DNA of 64,000 bases from Gemmatimonas groenlandica (lineage in GTDB: Bacteria > Gemmatimonadota > Gemmatimonadetes > Gemmatimonadales > Gemmatimonadaceae), in assembly GCF_013004105.1 (NCBI RefSeq), contig NZ_CP053085.1, positions 3,534,001 through 3,598,000 on the forward strand, in the 5' to 3' direction. Numbering within the stretch: position 1 is the stretch's first letter; the number at the start of each line of letters is the position of its first letter. Of the stretch, positions 53,864 through 63,024 are shown one piece after another. The notes beneath the pieces were generated by a model that was given only the letters and a program-made list of their open reading frames with translations, made no database searches and was not told the origin of the DNA. Both the position numbers and the translations under genes were made by a program.

Positions 53864-56800
53864 CTACCGGTCAAACTCCGTGTCCGGCACAAACACCGCC
53901 TGCGCCGCACCAGGCCCGCCCTTCTCCACTTTGCTCCGCGTGATCTCCGGCAATCCCGCCGCCTTCAACATCGCGTTGATCTTCGGCAGATCCGCGGCAA
54001 TGATGCGCTCCATGCGCGCCATCTGCAGGTCGAGCTTCGGGTTCAACACCGTCAGCACATCGTACGCCTGCTTGGGCGGACGGCGCTCGCCGCTCGACAC
54101 GAAGCTCAGCAAGCTCGAGAACTGGTTGTTGAGTCGGATCGGGAAGTTGAGCGGATCCTGGCCCGACTGATTCTTCGTCTGATAGACTGAATCCTCAACC
54201 GCACTCAAACTGTCGGCGAACTTCTTCGCCAACGGCGCGAAGGCGGCGTTCGCGTTCATCTTCGCGGTGCGATCGGTGACGTCCGACTTCAGGTTACGAA
54301 TCTCGATCACGCCCTTGTTCGCGTCGCTCATGCGGTCGCGCACCTGCAGCGCCATCCGCGTCTGCTCCACCAAGTCGGCTTCCGTCGCTTCCGAGCGCGG
54401 ATCAGGCTTCACGACAAACGTGTACTGCACCGGCGCCGCACTGCCGGCGGTCATCTTCACGCTGTACGTGCCCGGCGCCATCGACGGGCCGGTGCCACGG
54501 CCGCCCCACAAGATCATGCCGCGGAACGTGGTGGCATCGGGGTGACGCATGGTCCACGTGTACCGGTTCACGCCCTTCCGATTGCTCGGCTTGGCCGGCG
54601 CCGCGGCACCGAAGCCACGTCCACCACCAGGGCCGCCCGCTGCGGGCGTGGGGTTGGTGTCGGTGCTCGCGACCGTGGCCAACAGCTTGCCGGCCTTGTC
54701 ATAGAACTGGAACGTCACCGGCATCGAATCGCTCGGCAGGCGATACACGAACGTCGGCGCGGCCTGGCCGTTCAGGCGCAACACGGGCACCGGCTTGTAC
54801 AGATACGGCGTGCTCGCGGCCTTCTCGGTTTCCGGCTCCCAACGCAACGGCGTGAGGTTCTCCATCACCCAGAACGCACGACCATGCGTGCTTATCGCGA
54901 GATCGTCGTCGCGCAGCATCATGTCGCTCACTGGCACCGGCGGCAGGTTCTTCTGCAGGCTCTTCCAGTTCGCGCCCGCGTCATGCGACACGTACACGCC
55001 ACGCTCGGTGGCCGCGTACACCATGCCCGGACGATGCAGGTCTTCACGGATCGCGCGCGTGAAATGGTCAGGCGCGATGCCGTTCGTGATCTTCGTCCAC
55101 GTCACACCGTAATCGGTGGTGCGATAGAGATACGGCGCGAAGTCGTCCATCTGATAACGGTTGCCCGCCACCCACGCCGTGCCCGGATTGTGCGGCGACG
55201 CTTCGATGATGCTCCAGCGCATCCAGTCCGGCAGTCCCTTCGGCGTCACGTTCTTCCACGTGGTGCCGTTGTCGCGCGTCACGTACAACAGTCCGTCATC
55301 GCTCCCCGTCCAGATCAATCCCTTCGTCAGCTTCGACTCGGCGATCGTGAACACGGTGCCGTAATACTCCACGCTCGTCTGGTCCTTCGTGATCGGGCCG
55401 CCCGAGGCGCCGAGCGTGGCGGGATCGTTGCGCGTGAGATCGCGCGAGATCGGCGTCCACGTGGTGCCACCGTTAGTGGAACGGAACACAACGTTCGAAC
55501 CGACATAGATCGTGTTCGGATCATGCGGCGAGTGCACGATCGGGTACGTCCACTGGAAACGATACTTCGAATCCTTCGCATCATGACCCATGGGGTCGAG
55601 CGGCCACGGATCGATGCTGCGCGTCTTGCCCGTGCGACGGTTCAGCACGTCCATGCTGCCACCGTAGTTCGCGCCGAACATGATGTCGGGATCGATCGGG
55701 TTGCTGCTGATGTAGCCTGACTCTCCGCCCGCCACACCATAGAACGCGGAGAAGGGCGACGGCGGCGCCACCGGCGCACCACCACCGAATCCACCACCAC
55801 CGCCACGACCGAACGCCGGCGTTTCACGCACCGGTCCGCACGACGAACCAGCGTCCTGCTTCGCGCCACACACGTGGAACGGATAGTGGCTCGTGAGGTG
55901 CACGTGATAGTACTGACCCGTGGCCACGGCCACGGCCTGGCGCGTGGTGCCGCCGTCCTTCGTGATGATCAAGCCGTTGTCGTGCGCCACCGCGATGCGC
56001 TTCGGATCGGTGGGGTCGATGTAGATGTCATGATTGTCGCCGCCACCGAAGCCGGACGCGAAGGTCTTACCGCCATCCTTCGACACCATCGGACTCACCT
56101 GCGGCGCGTACACGACATTGGTGTCCTTCGGATCGGCATACAGCTTCGAGTAGTACCACGACCGCTGACGCAGATTGCGATCGCCGCTCATGAACGTCCA
56201 CGACGCACCGGCATCGTCGCTGCGATACACACCACCATTCGCCTCATGCTCGAGAATCGCCCACAAGCGACTCGGCTTGGCCGGCGACACCGTGATACCG
56301 ATCGCGCCTAACATGCCCGTCTGCGGCAAGCCCTTCGCTCGCGTGATCTCCTGCCACGTGTCACCACCGTCGGTGGTCTTGAAGATGCCGCTGCCTGCGC
56401 CACCGCTCACCAGCAACCACGGCTTCCGCCCGGCCTGCCAGAAGGTGACGTACATGATCTTCGAGTTCGACGGATCCATGATCATGTCCGCGACACCGGT
56501 GCTGTCGTTGCGGAACAGGATGTTCTTCCACGTCTTGCCGCCGTCGGTCGTGCGATAGACGCCACGTTCCTTGTTCGGACCGAAGACGTGGCCGAGTGCG
56601 CCGACGAAGACGATGTCGGGGTTGTTGGGATCGATGCGCACACGCGAGATGTACTGCGTCTCCTTGAGACCCATATACGTCCACGTCTTGCCGGCATCGA
56701 TGGTCTTCCACACGCCGTCGCCATGCGACACGTTGCCGCGAATCGGCGTTTCACCACCGCCCACCCACACCACATCGGGATTGCTGTGCTGCACGGCAAT

Positions 56801-57103
56801 CGCGCCGATGGTGCCGCCGAAATACTTGTCGGTCATCGGCATCGCGGTCTTACCACCGTCGACGGTCTTCCAGACGCCACCGCCGGTGGTGCCCATGTAG
56901 TACTCGTCGGGACGCTGCGTCGAACCGGCGACGGCGACCATGCGGCCGGATTGGTTCGGGCCGATGTTGCGCCAGGAGACACCGAACGTGGTATCGGCGC
57001 CGCGCGCTTGCGGAGGACCGCCGGGGCCGCGCTGGGCGGAAACTGCGCTGGCGGCGGATGCGAGGCAGCCGACGGCGAGGAAGAGACGGGAGGTGGGGTG
57101 CAC
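53864..57103 (-). CDS. VPS10/sortilin-like BNR-repeat secreted protein
   Basis: 1079 residues from a GTG at 57103. Signal peptide ends VSAQRG. Residues about 40-780 form a ten-bladed-type propeller of sortilin/VPS10 repeats with many Asp-box motifs (TTDGGKTWKNI, SDDAGASWTFM, STNGGTTWTPI, TRDNGTTWKNV, SHDAGANWKSL). A Gly/Pro-rich insert lies near 410-440. The C-terminal 270 residues carry a beta-sandwich and a helical tail. Similar proteins are abundant in Gemmatimonadota and Acidobacteriota; they are probably secreted glycan-binding or hydrolase-like proteins. Its 3' end is duplicated at 50049-50725. Confidence 0.9.
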   Translation of the reverse strand: MHPTSRLFLAVGCLASAASAVSAQRGPGGPPQARGADTTFGVSWRNIGPNQSGRMVAVAGSTQRPDEYYMGTTGGGVWKTVDGGKTAMPMTDKYFGGTIGAIAVQHSNPDVVWVGGGETPIRGNVSHGDGVWKTIDAGKTWTYMGLKETQYISRVRIDPNNPDIVFVGALGHVFGPNKERGVYRTTDGGKTWKNILFRNDSTGVADMIMDPSNSKIMYVTFWQAGRKPWLLVSGGAGSGIFKTTDGGDTWQEITRAKGLPQTGMLGAIGITVSPAKPSRLWAILEHEANGGVYRSDDAGASWTFMSGDRNLRQRSWYYSKLYADPKDTNVVYAPQVSPMVSKDGGKTFASGFGGGDNHDIYIDPTDPKRIAVAHDNGLIITKDGGTTRQAVAVATGQYYHVHLTSHYPFHVCGAKQDAGSSCGPVRETPAFGRGGGGGFGGGAPVAPPSPFSAFYGVAGGESGYISSNPIDPDIMFGANYGGSMDVLNRRTGKTRSIDPWPLDPMGHDAKDSKYRFQWTYPIVHSPHDPNTIYVGSNVVFRSTNGGTTWTPISRDLTRNDPATLGASGGPITKDQTSVEYYGTVFTIAESKLTKGLIWTGSDDGLLYVTRDNGTTWKNVTPKGLPDWMRWSIIEASPHNPGTAWVAGNRYQMDDFAPYLYRTTDYGVTWTKITNGIAPDHFTRAIREDLHRPGMVYAATERGVYVSHDAGANWKSLQKNLPPVPVSDMMLRDDDLAISTHGRAFWVMENLTPLRWEPETEKAASTPYLYKPVPVLRLNGQAAPTFVYRLPSDSMPVTFQFYDKAGKLLATVASTDTNPTPAAGGPGGGRGFGAAAPAKPSNRKGVNRYTWTMRHPDATTFRGMILWGGRGTGPSMAPGTYSVKMTAGSAAPVQYTFVVKPDPRSEATEADLVEQTRMALQVRDRMSDANKGVIEIRNLKSDVTDRTAKMNANAAFAPLAKKFADSLSAVEDSVYQTKNQSGQDPLNFPIRLNNQFSSLLSFVSSGERRPPKQAYDVLTVLNPKLDLQMARMERIIAADLPKINAMLKAAGLPEITRSKVEKGGPGAAQAVFVPDTEFDR

Positions 57104-57208
57104 TGTGGGGGGATTTTGGGGTTGGGGCGGGACAGTGTTGCTGCTGCTGCTATAAAGAAAAACGGCGTTCGGCGTAGGAGCGCTGCGGGGGGCTTTGGGC
57201 TGTTGGCT

Positions 57209-57241
57209 TGGGGTGGTGGGTGGTGGGTATTGGGGGGTGGG
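57209..57241 (+). other. G-run cluster, potential G-quadruplex
   Basis: Five or more runs of three to six G occur within about 33 bp upstream of the VPS10 gene (GGGG, GGG, GGG, GGGGGG, GGG). The motif fits a G-quadruplex on the plus strand. It is just beside two 16-bp direct repeats CTCAGAACTCCGAACT at 57248-57263 and 57268-57283. Confidence 0.55.
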
Positions 57242-57282
57242 TTCTAACTCAGAACTCCGAACTTCGACTCAGAACTCCGAAC

Positions 57283-59007
57283 TCACGGAAAGCTGGTGGA
57301 CCGGTAGGCTTCGCGGCCGCCGATGATCGTGAGGAGGATGCGGGTTTTGAGGAGCTCAGCCGGTGGGATTGTCAGGATGTCGGAGGAGAGCACTACGAAG
57401 TCGGCGTAGTGGCCGACGACGAGCGAGCCGGTCTCCTTTTCCATGAACGCGGCATAGGCGGCGTCCTTCGTGTAGTGCCGGAGGGCGGCTTCGACGGTGA
57501 TGCGGTTCTCGGGGTACCAGCCGCCTTTGGGCGTGCCTTCCGGCGTCTGGCGGGTGACGGCGGTGTAAATGCCGAGCAGGACATCCATGGGGAAGACGGG
57601 ATAGTCGCTGCCGAAGGCTTGGATGGCGCCGGCGTCGTCGAATTTCTTGAAGGCGTTCGCCCGCGAACTACGCTCTGGGCCCAGGAGCGGGGCGTAGTTC
57701 TGGAGGGTGGTCTGGTCGGGGGTGGCGAAGATGGCTTGGGTGCTGGCGATGACGCCGAATTGCTTGAAGCGAGGGAGATCGGCCAGGGCGGGGACTTCGA
57801 TGTGCTCGATGCGGTGACGGCGGCCGGTGGTGCGATTCACCTTGGTGGCGTTGGCGTAGGCGTCGAGGGCGGTTCTTACGGCCCGGTCGCCGATGGCGTG
57901 GAGTTCGACTTGTATGCCGGCGGAGTCGTAGCGGGCGACGCCCTTGTTCAGGGTGGCGGCGGGCCAGAACGGGAGCCCTGTATCGTCCGACCCGGCATAG
58001 GGTTCGAGCATGGCGGCGGTTTTGGCGTCGACCGTTCCGTCGAGCATGCCTTTGGCGATCCCGACGCGCAGCCAGGGGCCGGTGGTGCTGTCGCGCAGCT
58101 TGGTATACTGCCGAACGGTTGCGGCCGAGGCGTCGGGGGTGAACGGAAAGGCGGCCCGGTAGCGCACGCGCAGGGTGTCGGCCTTGGCAGCGGCGCGCAA
58201 TATCGTGAACACGGGGTGATCGGGCGCGCGTCCGCTGGCGTCCTGAATCAGTACGATGCCGAACGATGCGGCCTTGCGGGTTTCCTCGTCGATGCGTCGC
58301 GCCATGTCGGCGGGCGTGGGTGACGGCACGAGGGTGACGACGAGCTGCCGCGCCGACTCTTTCAGCAGCCCGGTGGGCACGCCGTTGGCTTCTCGCTCGA
58401 TCACGCCGCGCGCGGGGTCGGGCGTGGTGGCGGTGACTTTGGCCAGCGCCAAGGCGCGGCCGTTGGCGATGGACTGATGGCCGTCGCGGTCGGTGAGGAC
58501 GACGGGCTGGTTGGGGAACGCGGCGTCGAGGAAGCGACGATGCGGCGTGTTGTTGGGAAAGTCCGACGGGGTCCAGCCGCGCCCCACCACCCACGCCCCA
58601 GCGGGTCGCTTGGCGGCCCAGGCTTTGAGTCGGCGCACGATTTCGGCGGGCGACTTGGCATCGGTGAGGTCGGCCTGATCGGTGAGGCTCAAGTGCCAAT
58701 GCGAGTCGCTGAAGCCCGGCACCACTCGGCGGCCCTGCAGGTCGATCACCTTCGTGGACGGGCCACGAAACGCGAGCGCTTGGGCGGCGCTCCCCACCGC
58801 CACGAGTTTGCCGCCGCGGATGGCGAGGGCCTGGGCCGCGGGGTGTTCGGCGTCGCCGGTCCAGATGCGGGCGTTGGTGTAGATCGCGTCGGCTGGCGGC
58901 ACCGCGGGTTGGGCGGGCAGCGACGGTGCGAGGACGGCGAGGGCGGCCAGCAGCGCACCGGTTCGCAGGGACGTGGTCATCGGATTCTGCATCGGCGAGT
59001 TCGACAT
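57283..59007 (-). CDS. YtcJ-like secreted amidohydrolase
   Basis: 574 residues from the ATG at 59007 (58980 also in frame). Signal peptide ends SLPAQ. Amidohydrolase/metal-dependent hydrolase of the YtcJ type: [15 protein letters not shown] carries the first metal ligands, [10 protein letters not shown] and [10 protein letters not shown] the middle histidines, and [11 protein letters not shown] the late aspartate. Complete TIM-barrel plus composite beta domain. Substrate not known; YtcJ relatives are varied. A 12-bp inverted repeat lies eight bases before the start. Confidence 0.88.
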   Translation of the reverse strand: MSNSPMQNPMTTSLRTGALLAALAVLAPSLPAQPAVPPADAIYTNARIWTGDAEHPAAQALAIRGGKLVAVGSAAQALAFRGPSTKVIDLQGRRVVPGFSDSHWHLSLTDQADLTDAKSPAEIVRRLKAWAAKRPAGAWVVGRGWTPSDFPNNTPHRRFLDAAFPNQPVVLTDRDGHQSIANGRALALAKVTATTPDPARGVIEREANGVPTGLLKESARQLVVTLVPSPTPADMARRIDEETRKAASFGIVLIQDASGRAPDHPVFTILRAAAKADTLRVRYRAAFPFTPDASAATVRQYTKLRDSTTGPWLRVGIAKGMLDGTVDAKTAAMLEPYAGSDDTGLPFWPAATLNKGVARYDSAGIQVELHAIGDRAVRTALDAYANATKVNRTTGRRHRIEHIEVPALADLPRFKQFGVIASTQAIFATPDQTTLQNYAPLLGPERSSRANAFKKFDDAGAIQAFGSDYPVFPMDVLLGIYTAVTRQTPEGTPKGGWYPENRITVEAALRHYTKDAAYAAFMEKETGSLVVGHYADFVVLSSDILTIPPAELLKTRILLTIIGGREAYRSTSFP

Positions 59008-59014
59008 GCGCTCC

Positions 59015-59047
59015 GATATAGTGTTCCGGCGTCCCGAACACTATATC
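59015..59047. promoter_or_regulatory. 12-bp perfect inverted repeat, candidate operator
   Basis: GATATAGTGTTC (59015-59026) and GAACACTATATC (59036-59047) are perfect inverted copies around 9 bp that can also partly pair (GG/CC). Located between the divergent amidohydrolase (start 59007) and monooxygenase-fold gene (start 59104). Typical size for a TetR or PadR-type dimer site; the regulator is not in the window. Confidence 0.7.
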
Positions 59048-59103
59048 CGCTGCGTCAGCCCGTCCGTCTCGCCATCGCCCGTGTCCATCCCAGCTCCCCC
59101 GCC

Positions 59104-59400
59104 ATGCTTGTCGTCCAGGTGTTTGTGCACGTGCTCCCGGAGCATGTGGCCGCGTTCACGGCTGCCACGCTCGATAACGCCACGAACAGCGTGCTCGAAC
59201 CGGGCATCGCGCGCTTCGATGTGCTGCAGCAGGCCGACGACCCCACGCGCTTCACGCTGATCGAAGCGTACCTCACCGACGACGCGCCGGCCGAGCACAA
59301 GGCGACGGCGCATTATGCTCGGTGGCGTGATACGGTGGAGCCGATGATGGCATCGCCGCGAACGAACGTGAAATACGAGTCGCTGTTTTTTCCCATCTAA
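59104..59400 (+). CDS. Antibiotic-biosynthesis-monooxygenase-fold protein
   Basis: 98 residues: [40 protein letters not shown] and [20 protein letters not shown] are the ABM/LsrG-like dimeric alpha-beta barrel pattern. Start ATG 59104; a much longer open frame upstream is antisense to the amidohydrolase. Members include monooxygenases and LsrG-like isomerases. Confidence 0.87.
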   Translation: MLVVQVFVHVLPEHVAAFTAATLDNATNSVLEPGIARFDVLQQADDPTRFTLIEAYLTDDAPAEHKATAHYARWRDTVEPMMASPRTNVKYESLFFPI

Positions 59401-59407
59401 GCTTTTT

Positions 59408-59548
59408 GCTGTTCTTCGCGTACCTCCGCGTTCTTCGCGGACTTCGCGTGAACCAGCTGTTCAGTGCTTTCGGAGAGATCTCAGTCGAAGCGAGTCTGTA
59501 GGTTCACGCGAAGATCGCGAAGGTTCGCGAAGATGCGCGAAGAACTGC
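59408..59548. repeat. Long imperfect inverted repeat, element 1
   Basis: Arms 59408-59454 and 59501-59548 (47 and 48 nt, roughly 80% complementary) around a 46-nt loop. Each arm repeats the unit CTTCGCG at about 10-bp spacing. It fills the gap between the monooxygenase-fold gene and the amidase, both on the plus strand. Confidence 0.8.
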
Positions 59549-59567
59549 AACGGCATTTTTTGAGGGT

Positions 59568-61517
59568 GTGATCGTGAAGATTCGTGCGATGATGATGGCG
59601 GGGATGCTGAGCGTGGCACCGACACTTGGTGCGCAGACGGCGACGGCGCGTGCCCCGATGGAGCTCACCGAGGCGTCGATCACGGATGTGCAAGCGGCGC
59701 TTACGGCGGGGCGGATATCGAGTGTGCAGCTGGTGCGGCAGTATCTCGCGCGCATTGCGGCGTACGATCACGCGGGGCCGGAGTTGAATTCGCTGATTCG
59801 CATTAATCCCAAGGCCAGCGCCGAGGCGGCGGTGCTCGACGCCGAACGCAAAGCGGGGAAAGTACGCGGGCCGATGCACGGGATACCCGTGATCATCAAG
59901 GACAACTACGACACCGGCGACATGCCGACCAGTGCGGGGTCGTTGGCGATGGCGACCAGTCAGCCGGCGCGCGATGGGTTCGTGGTGAAGAAGCTGCGCG
60001 ACGCGGGGGCAATCATTCTGGGCAAGTCGAACCTGCACGAACTCGCGGCCGGCATCACGAGCATCAGCTCACTCGGCGGACAGACGCGCAATCCGTACGA
60101 CCCTACTCGCTGCCCCGGTGGCTCGAGCGGCGGCACGGGTGCAGCGATCGCGGCCAGTTTTGCGACGGTGGGATGGGGCTCGGATACCTGTGGCTCCATT
60201 CGTATTCCGAGCGCGTTCAATGCGCTCGTTGGCCTGCGTCCCACACAGGGACTCGTGAGCCGTCGCGGCATCGTGCCGCTGTCGCACACGCAGGACATCG
60301 GTGGTCCTTTGGCGCGTACCGTGACCGATCTCGCCATCGCGCTCGATGTGAGTGTGGGCTACGACAGCGAGGACGCGGTCACGAGCGTGCTGCGCGAGAA
60401 GCCAGCGCCGAAGTTCATGGCGTCGCTTGATAAGAACGCGCTGCGTGGCGCTCGCATTGGCGTGTTCCTGCCGTACTTCCGCGATACTGACTCCGAGATT
60501 GCCGATACCGTGCGGGCCGCCATCGCGGCCATGCGTGCGCAGGGGGCCACGGTGATCGATGTGCCGATGGCGGAGTTCGACACGCTGATGGCGAATACCA
60601 GCGTGATCAATCTGGAAACGAAGTTCGATCTCATCGACTACCTGCGCACCGTGCCGAATGCACCGGTGAAGTCTATGCGCGACATCCTGGATCGCGGCCT
60701 GTACGACCGTCAGCTGGAAGTGCGCTTCCGCGTGATCGACACGGTGCTCAACGCCGACAGCCAACAGCATCGCACGGCACTGGCTCGGCAGTCGGCGCTG
60801 CGGGCTCGCATGGAGCGTATTCTCGATAGCCTGTCGCTCGATGCGATCGCCTATCCCACCGTGCGGCAGAAGCCGACACTCGTAGGCGAAGTGCAGAACG
60901 GCAGCACCTGCAACCTGGGTGCGCAGAGCGGACTGCCGAGCATCAGCGTGCCGGCGGGCTTCGCGGGTGATGGACTGCCGATCGGTATCGAACTGCTGGG
61001 CAAGGGCTTCACCGACACGCGCCTGGTGGCGATGGCGTATGCGTTCGAACAGTCGGGAGCGCGACGCGTGGCGCCGAGTACCACGCCGGCGTTGATCGCG
61101 GCCAAGGCGCCCGTGTCGGCGCCGATCGTGGTTGTCACGCGGGCCCGCGGACTGGTGGCCACCACGCGGATCACGCTCGATCGCGTGCACAGTGTGCTAC
61201 GCTGGTCGGCTACGGTGCAGAACAGCGGTGGCGCCCCGCTGTCGGCGCTGGTGCTGCGGCGTACGGGCGATGCGGGTCGGATTTCGGGGCCGATCTCGGG
61301 CGCCGTGGTGGGTGGTACGACCACCGCGAGTATCGCGATCCCGGCGGGCGCGAGTCGCGTGAGTGCGCGGTTGCTGGGGCCGGGTCAGACGGCTGGGAGT
61401 GGGTCGTTCCCGCTTACGTACGCCGATCGGGTGGCGTTTGAGAGCGGGCGGCTTACGGTGGCGATGTATACGGGTGCCGGGGTGGAGCCGGTTGAGGTGA
61501 AGGTGGGGCAGCGGTAA
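59568..61517 (+). CDS. Secreted amidase-signature enzyme
   Basis: 649 residues; GTG at 59568 chosen, GTG 59574 also possible. Signal peptide ends TLGAQ. The amidase-signature triad is K111 (IIKDNYD), S186 (GGSSGGTGAA) and S210 (DTCGSIRIP). Length to about 510 is a typical amidase; residues about 520-649 add a C-terminal beta domain with VSAPIVVVTRARG and YADRVAFESGRL. Hydrolyses an amide bond outside the cytoplasm; the substrate is unknown. Confidence 0.9.
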   Translation: MIVKIRAMMMAGMLSVAPTLGAQTATARAPMELTEASITDVQAALTAGRISSVQLVRQYLARIAAYDHAGPELNSLIRINPKASAEAAVLDAERKAGKVRGPMHGIPVIIKDNYDTGDMPTSAGSLAMATSQPARDGFVVKKLRDAGAIILGKSNLHELAAGITSISSLGGQTRNPYDPTRCPGGSSGGTGAAIAASFATVGWGSDTCGSIRIPSAFNALVGLRPTQGLVSRRGIVPLSHTQDIGGPLARTVTDLAIALDVSVGYDSEDAVTSVLREKPAPKFMASLDKNALRGARIGVFLPYFRDTDSEIADTVRAAIAAMRAQGATVIDVPMAEFDTLMANTSVINLETKFDLIDYLRTVPNAPVKSMRDILDRGLYDRQLEVRFRVIDTVLNADSQQHRTALARQSALRARMERILDSLSLDAIAYPTVRQKPTLVGEVQNGSTCNLGAQSGLPSISVPAGFAGDGLPIGIELLGKGFTDTRLVAMAYAFEQSGARRVAPSTTPALIAAKAPVSAPIVVVTRARGLVATTRITLDRVHSVLRWSATVQNSGGAPLSALVLRRTGDAGRISGPISGAVVGGTTTASIAIPAGASRVSARLLGPGQTAGSGSFPLTYADRVAFESGRLTVAMYTGAGVEPVEVKVGQR

Positions 61518-61716
61518 GAGCAAACAGCTTTGCCGCGAATTTGCACGAATATCCGCGGATGGACTCAGCGAGTGCGACTGAGACTTCGTGAAGCCGACAG
61601 AACGCTTTTTGTTGTTTAACTACAAAAAGCGTTCTGCTGTCGCGCGGAGAACCGCTCGGCTCGCACCGATCGAATCCGCGGATATTCGTGCAAATCCGCG
61701 GTAGAGCTGTTCGTTC
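61518..61716. repeat. Long imperfect inverted repeat, element 2
   Basis: Arms 61518-61560 and 61674-61716 (43 nt each, 38 complementary) fill the whole gap between two convergent stop codons (61517 and 61717). They contain CCGCGAATTTGCACGAATAT / its partner. The 113-nt loop includes a further perfect hairpin at 61598-61636. Confidence 0.9.
61598..61636. terminator. Perfect 15-bp hairpin inside element 2
   Basis: CAGAACGCTTTTTGT (61598-61612) with ACAAAAAGCGTTCTG (61622-61636), loop TGTTTAACT. The T-run in one arm and A-run in the other could serve as a bidirectional terminator for the convergent amidase and YncE-like genes. Confidence 0.7.
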
Positions 61717-62745
61717 CTACTTCACCACGATCGGAGAGTACCCCACGCCATCCGACCCGGCGCCGACGGGGAGGTACTTCACGATCGCACCACGCTTGAG
61801 ATCCACCACCGCCACTTTGGCCACAGCCTTGAGCGTCACGTAGGCCGTCGCGTTGTCGCGAGACATGGCGACGCCCTGCGGTGAGGACGGCACGGGCGCG
61901 GCACCGTCGCTTGCCGACATCGGCGCCACGTCGATCACCGTGCGCACGGTGTGTGTGGCCACGTCGGCGATGTGGATCTTCTCGCTGCCGGGGTCGGAGA
62001 TCACGGCGGTTCTACCATCGGGGGTGATGCCTACCCGATACGCCATGCCGAAGCCTTCGAGCTTGTGCATGACGTCGCCGGTGGTGCCGTTCAGCACGTA
62101 CACCAGGTGCGACTCGTTGCCGCCCACCCACACTTCCCGTCCGTCGGGCGTAACCGAAATCCCCTCGATGCGCGCACCCACCTGGAACGTGGCGCGCACG
62201 GTGCGCGAGGGCACGTCGATCGCGCTCACCGACATGCCGACGATGTTCGTCGTGAACGCCCGCGTGTAGTCGCGCGACAGGCTCACCATGTGCGTGGTGG
62301 GCTGCTTGGTGCTCATGGACGAGTCGATCATGCCGTTGTCGACGTTCACCACCAGCACCCGTTGTGCGCGCTCACCGGTCACCAGCAGCGACGCGTTGTC
62401 GGCGAGGAAGGCCAGACCATGCGGCCGCTGATTCCCGGCGCCCAGCTCCACGATCTTCGGCGGTGCCGTGGGCGCGGTGAGATCGATGACCATAAGCGAA
62501 CTGCCGACCGCATTGCGATTGCCGTAGATCGCCACCACTGCGCGACGGCCATTGGGCGAGATCGCCACCTCATGCGGGCCCTCGCCGGTTTGGATAGTGG
62601 TGATCGTGCGGCCGGAGGCCACGTCGACGATGGAAGCCGAGTGGGCGTCCATGTTGCTGGCCACGATCGTGCCGCTGGGGGCGCGCTGGGCGGCCAGAAG
62701 GGGCGCCGCGAGGAATGTGGCGAGCAGGGCGATGGCTTTCGTCAT
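61717..62745 (-). CDS. YncE-like secreted beta-propeller protein
   Basis: 342 residues from the ATG at 62745, signal peptide ends LLAAQ. Seven YVTN/NHL-like repeats (VDVASGRTITTIQTGEGPHE, AISPNGRRAVVAIYG, SVTPDGREVWVGGNESHLVY, GITPDGRTAVISD). YncE family propellers are secreted or periplasmic and bind DNA or small ligands in some cases; no enzyme motif. The longer frame to 62877 has no signal peptide and crosses a repeat. Confidence 0.85.
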   Translation of the reverse strand: MTKAIALLATFLAAPLLAAQRAPSGTIVASNMDAHSASIVDVASGRTITTIQTGEGPHEVAISPNGRRAVVAIYGNRNAVGSSLMVIDLTAPTAPPKIVELGAGNQRPHGLAFLADNASLLVTGERAQRVLVVNVDNGMIDSSMSTKQPTTHMVSLSRDYTRAFTTNIVGMSVSAIDVPSRTVRATFQVGARIEGISVTPDGREVWVGGNESHLVYVLNGTTGDVMHKLEGFGMAYRVGITPDGRTAVISDPGSEKIHIADVATHTVRTVIDVAPMSASDGAAPVPSSPQGVAMSRDNATAYVTLKAVAKVAVVDLKRGAIVKYLPVGAGSDGVGYSPIVVK

Positions 62746-62761
62746 GGCGTGTCGCGTGGGG

Positions 62762-62955
62762 GGATACGAACGGAAACTGCCGTTCCTGACTGATACGGAT
62801 ACGAACTGATAGCAACAGACACAAGGGATTCGCTCCGTGGGACACGCCGAGACGTCGGCTCGCGAGGAGCCCTTCAAACATTTTTATCTGTTTCTACCTG
62901 TTCCTATCGGTTCGTATCCGTGTCAGTCAGGAACGGCCTGTTTCCGTTGGTATCC
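62762..62955. repeat. Long imperfect inverted repeat, element 3
   Basis: Arms 62762-62818 and 62898-62955 (57 and 58 nt, about 90% complementary with one gap) around a 79-nt loop. Each arm contains GGATACGAAC or a close variant twice. It fills the divergent promoter region between the YncE-like and M14 genes. Confidence 0.88.
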
Positions 62956-63024
62956 ATCAGCTGGCCTCCGAGCACACCCCATGCGGCCCGTGACAGAAGG
63001 CCCGCGTGGCGCGAAGTTGTCGGC

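Noticed and set aside
57668-59041. 457-codon minus-strand open frame
   Set aside because: Alternative frame of the amidohydrolase with an Arg/Pro-rich translation; the YtcJ-like frame has all metal ligands.
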